NCBI GenBank assembly: GCA_020025395.1 | Contig: JAHHSE010000032.1 | Coordinates: 1 to 12,284, forward strand | Direction of reading: 5' to 3' | DNA length: 12,284 bases | Source of the DNA: Oscillospiraceae bacterium | Lineage (GTDB): Bacteria > Bacillota > Clostridia > Oscillospirales > Oscillospiraceae | Part shown: piece by piece, positions 6,889-12,284 of the stretch | Position numbering within the stretch: position 1 is the stretch's first letter | How the letters are laid out: the number at the start of each line of letters is the position of its first letter | The notes under the pieces: generated by a model | The model's input: the letters and a program-made list of their open reading frames with translations, nothing else | Databases searched by the model: none | Told to the model about the DNA's origin: nothing | Position numbers and translations under genes: made by a program

Positions 6889-6931
6889 AAAAAAGGCCGG
6901 GTGAGAGTCCATCCTCTCATCCGGCCTTTTT
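6889..6931. terminator. Bidirectional intrinsic terminator after the hydrogenase operon
   Basis: A 13-pair stem, with one G-U, has arms 6895-6907 and 6914-6926 and a six-base loop. It is flanked by six A on the left and five T on the right, so it has a U-tract in both directions. It lies about 50 bases past the hydA stop on the minus strand and ends that operon. On the plus strand it would end any transcript from the 6598-6888 region. Confidence 0.92.
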
Positions 6932-6980
6932 GCCGCTTTCCATATAGAGACCTTACAACGGATCTCTTTTCAGCGGGGGA

Positions 6981-8756
6981 TCAGCACCCCTCACATTCCC
7001 CGGTGCGGTATTTCTCCTTGACGGGTACATAGGTACAGTGGAGGATCTCATGGGCCTTATGTCCTCCCGCCTCCCCCAAATATTCCCGATAAACCCTCCG
7101 GACCACGGGATTTTCATGGCTTTTCCGGTACTTCTGTCCGGCGTCCTGGTCATAGAGGGCCTTGGCCCGCAGGGCACGGATGTCGGTCCAGTTCCGCACC
7201 TGGGAGGGCTGGATGGGCTGTCCGCCTCCGTTGATGCACCCGCCGGGACAGCCCATAATCTCAATGAAGTCATAGTGCAGTGCGCCCGACTCCACACCGT
7301 CCAGCACCTTCTTGGCGTTGGCCAGGCCAGAGACCACAGCCACCCGCACCGTCCTTCCGGGCAGATCATAGACGGCCTCCTTGATTCCCTCCAGACCCCG
7401 CACCTCATGGAACTCCAGAGGGGTCATCTCCCCCCCGGTGAGGGTTTCCACCACGGTGCGGAGGGCGGCCTCCATAACGCCGCCGGTGACGCCGAAGATG
7501 GTGGCCGCTCCGCTGGAGATCCCCAGCATCTCATCAAACTCCCCCTTGGGCAGATTCTCAAAGAGGAGGCCGGAATAGGAGATCATCCGGGCCAGCTCCC
7601 GTGTGGTGAGGGAGACATCCACCGGCAGACAGCCGTTGGCCAGCCGCTGCTCCTCCCTCTGCACCTCATACTTCTTGGCGGTACAGGGCATGATGGAGAC
7701 CACAAAAAGATCCTTGGGATCGATTCCGGCCCGCTCGGCATAGTAGGTCTTTACCAGAGAGCCAAACATCTGCTGGGGTGATTTGCAGGTGGACATATGA
7801 TCCGCCAGCCGGGGTTTATGCTGCTCACAGTACCGGACCCAGCCGGGGGAGCAGGAGGTAATCATGGGCAGGACCCCGCCCTCCTTCAGGCGGTGCATAA
7901 ACTCGGTCCCCTCCTCCATAATGGTGAAGTCGGCCCCGGTGTCCACATCGAAGACCCTGTCAAAGCCCAGCCGCCGCAGGGCGGTGACCATCTGTCCCTC
8001 CACATTGGTGCCGATGGGCATATGGAAGCTCTCTCCCAAAGTGACCCGGACCGAGGGGGCGGGGCCTACTACCACATACTTTTTGGGGTCGTTGAGGGCG
8101 GCCCAGACCTTCTCCGTGTCGTCCTTCTCGCTGAGGGCACCGGTGGGACAGGCCACAATGCACTGACCGCAGCTGACGCAGTCCACCTCCGCCAGATCCC
8201 GGTCAAAGGCGCAGGAGATATGGGTTTGAAACCCCCGGTCATTGGGGCCGATCACCCCTACCTCCTGGTATTTCCGGCAGACCGACACACATCGGCGGCA
8301 CAGTACACATTTGGAATTGTCCCGGACCAGATGGAGGGCGGAGTCCTCCACCATATGGGGGAAGTGGTCCACCTGATAGCGCACCATGTTGATTCCGAAC
8401 TCCTTGGCCAGGGTCTGCAATTCACACTCTCCGCTCCGGGCGCAGGTGAGACATTCCATCCGATGGTTGGAGAGAATCAGCTCCAGGGTCAGCTTTCTGG
8501 AATGGCGGACCGCCTCCGTATTGGTCTGGACCTCCATCCCCTCGCTGACGGGATAGACGCAGGAGGCCACCAGACTTCTGGCCCCCTTGACCTCCACCAC
8601 GCAGATTCGGCAGGCTCCGATCTCGTTGCAATCCTTCAGAAAGCACAGGGAGGGAATCTTGATCCCCGCCGAACGGGCCGCCTCCAGCACCGTGGTCCCC
8701 TCCGGAACCGAAACCCGGATTCCGTTGATGGACAGATTTACCATGTTCTTTTCCAT
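6981..8756 (-). CDS. hndD: NAD(P)-linked [FeFe]-hydrogenase catalytic subunit (HndD/HydA)
   Basis: H2-forming or H2-oxidising subunit, 591 residues, cytoplasmic. Domains: N-terminal [2Fe-2S] (C38, C49, C52, C66); His-Cys [4Fe-4S] (H98, C102, C105, C111); two ferredoxin [4Fe-4S] clusters (C150-C160 and C193-C203); an H-cluster domain with L1 TSCSPGW (300-306), L2 MPCTAKKYE (356-364) and L3 E-x-M-x-C-x2-GC-x2-GGGQP (499-514); then the small-subunit-like C-terminal region. In L1 the second cysteine of the classic TSCCP is Ser303. ATG at 8756 has AGGAGG nine bases upstream. A TTG at 8774 in frame falls on the ribosome site and is rejected. The ribosome site overlaps the hndC stop. As last gene of the operon it is followed by the terminator at 6889-6931. 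The short tail carries C574, C588 and C591. A bifurcating HydABC-type role is inferred from the neighbours. Confidence 0.97.
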   Translation of the reverse strand: MEKNMVNLSINGIRVSVPEGTTVLEAARSAGIKIPSLCFLKDCNEIGACRICVVEVKGARSLVASCVYPVSEGMEVQTNTEAVRHSRKLTLELILSNHRMECLTCARSGECELQTLAKEFGINMVRYQVDHFPHMVEDSALHLVRDNSKCVLCRRCVSVCRKYQEVGVIGPNDRGFQTHISCAFDRDLAEVDCVSCGQCIVACPTGALSEKDDTEKVWAALNDPKKYVVVGPAPSVRVTLGESFHMPIGTNVEGQMVTALRRLGFDRVFDVDTGADFTIMEEGTEFMHRLKEGGVLPMITSCSPGWVRYCEQHKPRLADHMSTCKSPQQMFGSLVKTYYAERAGIDPKDLFVVSIMPCTAKKYEVQREEQRLANGCLPVDVSLTTRELARMISYSGLLFENLPKGEFDEMLGISSGAATIFGVTGGVMEAALRTVVETLTGGEMTPLEFHEVRGLEGIKEAVYDLPGRTVRVAVVSGLANAKKVLDGVESGALHYDFIEIMGCPGGCINGGGQPIQPSQVRNWTDIRALRAKALYDQDAGQKYRKSHENPVVRRVYREYLGEAGGHKAHEILHCTYVPVKEKYRTGECEGC

Positions 8757-8770
8757 ATCCTTGTCCCTCC

Positions 8771-10576
<1,806 letters not shown>

Positions 10577-10587
10577 CTTCGCCCCCC

Positions 10588-10956
10588 CTATTCCGCCGCC
10601 CCGATGGTGTACTCGGACACCGGGGTGTGATTGACCAGGTGACTCTGAACGATCTTGGGCACCATCTCCGGCTTCATTTTCACATAGGTCACCTTTTCCT
10701 CTCCCGGCACATAGACCTCCACAATGGGCTCCAGCCGACAGACGCCGATGCACCCGGTCTGGGACACGGTGACATTTTGCAGATTGTGGAGCCGGACCTG
10801 CTCCAGAAAGGCGGTGAGGACAGGCTTCGCCCCGGCCGCAATGCCGCAGGTGGCCATGCCCACCACCACACGGATGGCATCGGGGTCCTCCTGGCGGATG
10901 TTCATTTGTCTCTGCATTTTTTCACGGATGGCCTTCAGTTCTTCCATGCTTTTCAT
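10588..10956 (-). CDS. hndB: Thioredoxin-like [2Fe-2S] hydrogenase subunit (HndB)
   Basis: Protein of 122 residues matching the HndB type found in NAD(P)-reducing [FeFe]-hydrogenase operons. A charged helical start (about 3-23) is followed by a thioredoxin-like fold. Cluster residues visible are C37 in MATCGIAAGA and C69 and C73 in QTGCIGVC. The fourth position expected from a C-x4-C pair is alanine here, which I recall as usual for HndB, though I cannot check it. The likely role is electron relay or assembly contact next to the NuoF-like subunit. ATG at 10956 is preferred, with GAAGGAG nine bases upstream. A TTG two codons earlier is in frame. The gene starts 16 bases after the GHKL-ATPase stop and ends 11 bases before hndC, so all are co-transcribed. 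Confidence 0.92.
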   Translation of the reverse strand: MKSMEELKAIREKMQRQMNIRQEDPDAIRVVVGMATCGIAAGAKPVLTAFLEQVRLHNLQNVTVSQTGCIGVCRLEPIVEVYVPGEEKVTYVKMKPEMVPKIVQSHLVNHTPVSEYTIGAAE

Positions 10957-10972
10957 AGGCAAATTCTCCTTC

Positions 10973-11512
10973 TCAAGATATCAGCGCCGCTTCCTGTTCT
11001 CCGATGTATTCCCGAAGCCAGAGGACCACCTCCGGGTGAGAGAGGGGAACCCCGTCCAGCAGAGCCTTGATCTTTCGGGTGTCCAGCTCAAACCGGCCCC
11101 GCCGCGTCTCATGGAGAAAGCGGATCTCCATGGCTTCCGGCGCCCCCTGCAAAAAGAGGGACAGGCTTCCGGGCAGGTCTCCCATGGGGGGACAGTCGAT
11201 GTGATCGGTGTGGAAGACGGCGGTGGTGGTGGTCCCAACGCCAGGGGCGCTTTGTATGGTCAGACTGCCGCCGGTCTGTTCGGCGGCCATGCGAAACAGC
11301 GGAATTCCCATCCCCACCTTCCGGGTGGTCCGGGTGGTGGTAAAGGGGTCCGTCACCCGGGCCAGAAATTCGGGACTCATCCCTCTGCCGTTGTCCCTGA
11401 TGGTTATGGTGAGGAGGGACTGCCGCTCCACCAGAGAAAGCTCCAGGCGGTCGGCCCCGGCCGTCACGGAATTCCGGGCGATGTCCAGCAGATGAAGAGA
11501 GAGCTCCTTCAT
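10973..11512 (-). CDS. GHKL-type ATPase (anti-sigma/histidine-kinase-like) in the hydrogenase operon
   Basis: Protein of 179 residues with a HATPase_c fold but no histidine phosphotransfer, sensor or membrane part. N-box: LLDIARNSVTAGAD (8-21, N14 for Mg-ATP). G1 box: DNGRGMSPE (40-48). F/G2 region: DPFTTTR (55-61), GMGIPLF (67-73) and GGSLTIQSAPGVGT (81-94). After the ATPase comes a tail of about 75 residues opening with HIDCPPMGDLPGSL (104-117). I do not recognise this as a separate domain. The start at 11512 overlaps the hndA stop by four bases (ATGA), a sign of translational coupling. Similar genes sit in this place in other clostridial hydrogenase operons, as I recall. Possible jobs are a serine protein kinase or anti-sigma factor of the RsbW/SpoIIAB type, or an ATP-dependent regulator of the complex. 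No partner (SpoIIE phosphatase or STAS protein) is seen in the window. Confidence 0.9.
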   Translation of the reverse strand: MKELSLHLLDIARNSVTAGADRLELSLVERQSLLTITIRDNGRGMSPEFLARVTDPFTTTRTTRKVGMGIPLFRMAAEQTGGSLTIQSAPGVGTTTTAVFHTDHIDCPPMGDLPGSLSLFLQGAPEAMEIRFLHETRRGRFELDTRKIKALLDGVPLSHPEVVLWLREYIGEQEAALIS

Positions 11513-12006
11513 CCCCGGTACTTTTCCAGAATGGGACCGATCTGGTTTTTGGTGAGCCGGCCGTATACATCGTTTCCGATGGTCATCACCGGGGCCAGGC
11601 CGCAGGCGCCGATGCATCGGCAGGCATCCAGGGAAAATTTTCCGTCCGTTGTAACCGAGCCGGACTGAATCCCCAGCTGCCGCTCCAGCTCCTCCAGAAT
11701 ATCCCCGGCCCCCTTTACATAGCAGGCCGTCCCAAGACAGACCGAAATCTGATGCTGTCCCTTGGGATTGAGGGTGAACTGGGCATAAAAGGAAACCACC
11801 CCATAGACCTCGGAGAGGGGGATCTCCAATCCCTCCGCAATGAGGATCTGGACCTCTTCAGGGAGATACCCGAAGATCTCCTGGGCGGCTTGCAGCACAG
11901 GCATGGTGGCTCCGGGCTGTCCCTTATATCGGGCGATGACGGCGCGGAGCCGGTCTTCCTGCTCTTTGGTCCCCCGATAGGGGACCACGGTTTTGCAGTT
12001 TGGCAT
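11509..12006 (-). CDS. hndA: NuoE-like [2Fe-2S] hydrogenase subunit (HndA/HydC)
   Basis: Thioredoxin-fold electron carrier, 165 residues, equivalent to complex I NuoE and HydC. It has an N-terminal helical part (about 14-65), including the PEEVQILIAEGLEIPLSEV segment (49-67) and GVVSFYAQF (69-77), then the cluster-binding region with C90 and C95 (CLGTAC) and C131 and C135 (CIGAC). The C-x4-C ... C-x3-C pattern is complete. It partners the NuoF-like HndC in the cytoplasmic hydrogenase. ATG at 12006 is well supported by AAAGGAGG upstream. The longer in-frame extension to 12159 runs through the end of the PHP gene and is rejected. The gene lies 37 bases after the PHP stop and overlaps the GHKL ATPase by four bases. 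Confidence 0.96.
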   Translation of the reverse strand: MPNCKTVVPYRGTKEQEDRLRAVIARYKGQPGATMPVLQAAQEIFGYLPEEVQILIAEGLEIPLSEVYGVVSFYAQFTLNPKGQHQISVCLGTACYVKGAGDILEELERQLGIQSGSVTTDGKFSLDACRCIGACGLAPVMTIGNDVYGRLTKNQIGPILEKYRG

Positions 12007-12043
12007 ATCTGTTTCCTCCTTTTTGGTGGTAAATGGGCAGCTG

Positions 12044-12284
12044 TCAGCCTCCTCCCCCGCGAATCCATTGGAGAACCGCCTGCGGGGTGCGCTCCGGCAC
12101 CTCCATCCGCCGACTGGCATCCGGAATCCCGGCCAGGAAGTGGGCATCGGAATTGGCAATCAGGGGAACTCCCTTCAAATCCGGACGACGGGCCAGATCA
12201 GGGGGGCAGCGGAGGGAGACCTCCGCCAGAGGGAAGGGGAGGCCGGGGTCCCAAAGTCCCAGCTGGGAGAGGAGGGAATAGGAG
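12044..12284 (-). CDS. PHP-domain protein, C-terminal end
   Basis: The last 80 codons of a gene entering from the right edge. The visible part reads like the end of a PHP (polymerase and histidinol phosphatase) domain: a hydrophobic strand, a Pro-rich link, then PLIANSDAHFLAGIP, whose SDAH is the last metal-binding motif of the fold, then a short tail ending WIRGGGG. PHP enzymes are metal-dependent phosphoesterases. The substrate cannot be told. Position and direction place it first among the genes seen in the hydrogenase operon, 37 bases ahead of hndA. Together with the GHKL ATPase this suggests a non-subunit, possibly regulatory set. The start, promoter and remaining metal ligands are outside the window. 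Confidence 0.82.
   Translation of the reverse strand, partial: SYSLLSQLGLWDPGLPFPLAEVSLRCPPDLARRPDLKGVPLIANSDAHFLAGIPDASRRMEVPERTPQAVLQWIRGGGG

Noticed and set aside
6744..6931. 6S RNA, SRP RNA or tmRNA in the gap
   Set aside because: I found neither the SRP GGAA tetraloop region, the long closing stem and central bubble of 6S RNA, nor a tRNA-like end with a tag frame. Left as an unassigned candidate only.
6645..6947. Short open frames on both strands in the gap between rny and the hydrogenase operon
   Set aside because: No good ribosome site, composition unlike the neighbours, and they run across the terminator at 6889-6931. Not called as genes.
10577..10753. N-terminal extension of the NuoF-like subunit
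   Set aside because: It would lie over hndB in another frame and gives an Arg/Gly/His-rich stretch not seen in the family. The ATG at 10576 fits the length and the ribosome site.
11509..12006. Complex I (Nuo) operon rather than a hydrogenase operon
   Set aside because: The NuoE- and NuoF-like proteins are next to HndB and an H-cluster hydrogenase. The NuoF-like protein has the added N- and C-terminal Fe-S domains of HndC, and no membrane Nuo subunits are present.

Overview
The window looks like a chromosomal segment from a strictly anaerobic, fairly GC-rich Clostridia member. My guess is the gut Oscillospiraceae (Flavonifractor, Lawsonibacter or Intestinimonas type). The reasons are an alanyl-tRNA synthetase under T-box control, strong GGAGG ribosome binding sites, RNase Y, and a multimeric NAD(P)-linked [FeFe]-hydrogenase operon. 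No rRNA, tRNA, CRISPR, insertion sequence or phage gene was seen.

Layout, left to right. Positions 1-4071 hold a minus-strand unit read from a consensus promoter at 4043-4071: T-box leader, alaS, a HIT-family protein, and a GT-C-like membrane protein cut by the left edge. Back to back with that promoter is a second consensus promoter (4119-4147). It drives a plus-strand pair: a two-helix membrane protein of 78 residues and a UPF0145/YbjQ-type protein. A long hairpin at 4795-4842 separates this pair from the convergent rny gene (RNase Y), which has its own promoter at 6569-6597. A stretch of about 290 bases (6598-6888) has no convincing gene. A strong bidirectional terminator follows at 6889-6931.

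From 12284 down to 6981 runs a tightly packed minus-strand operon: the tail of a PHP-domain protein, then HndA/NuoE-like, a GHKL-ATPase protein, HndB-like, HndC/NuoF-like and HndD/HydA-like subunits. The A, B, C and D products together form a cytoplasmic NAD(P)H-linked, probably electron-bifurcating [FeFe]-hydrogenase. It exchanges electrons among H2, ferredoxin and NAD(P). The GHKL ATPase and the PHP protein are not subunits of the known enzyme and are the best candidates for an under-described control layer.

Nothing in the window is an obviously new defence or mobile system. The points most worth a second look are the kinase-like gene inside the hydrogenase operon, the short Stem I of the alaS T-box, the mirror-image divergent promoters, the serine in the hydrogenase L1 motif, and the unexplained gap at 6598-6888.
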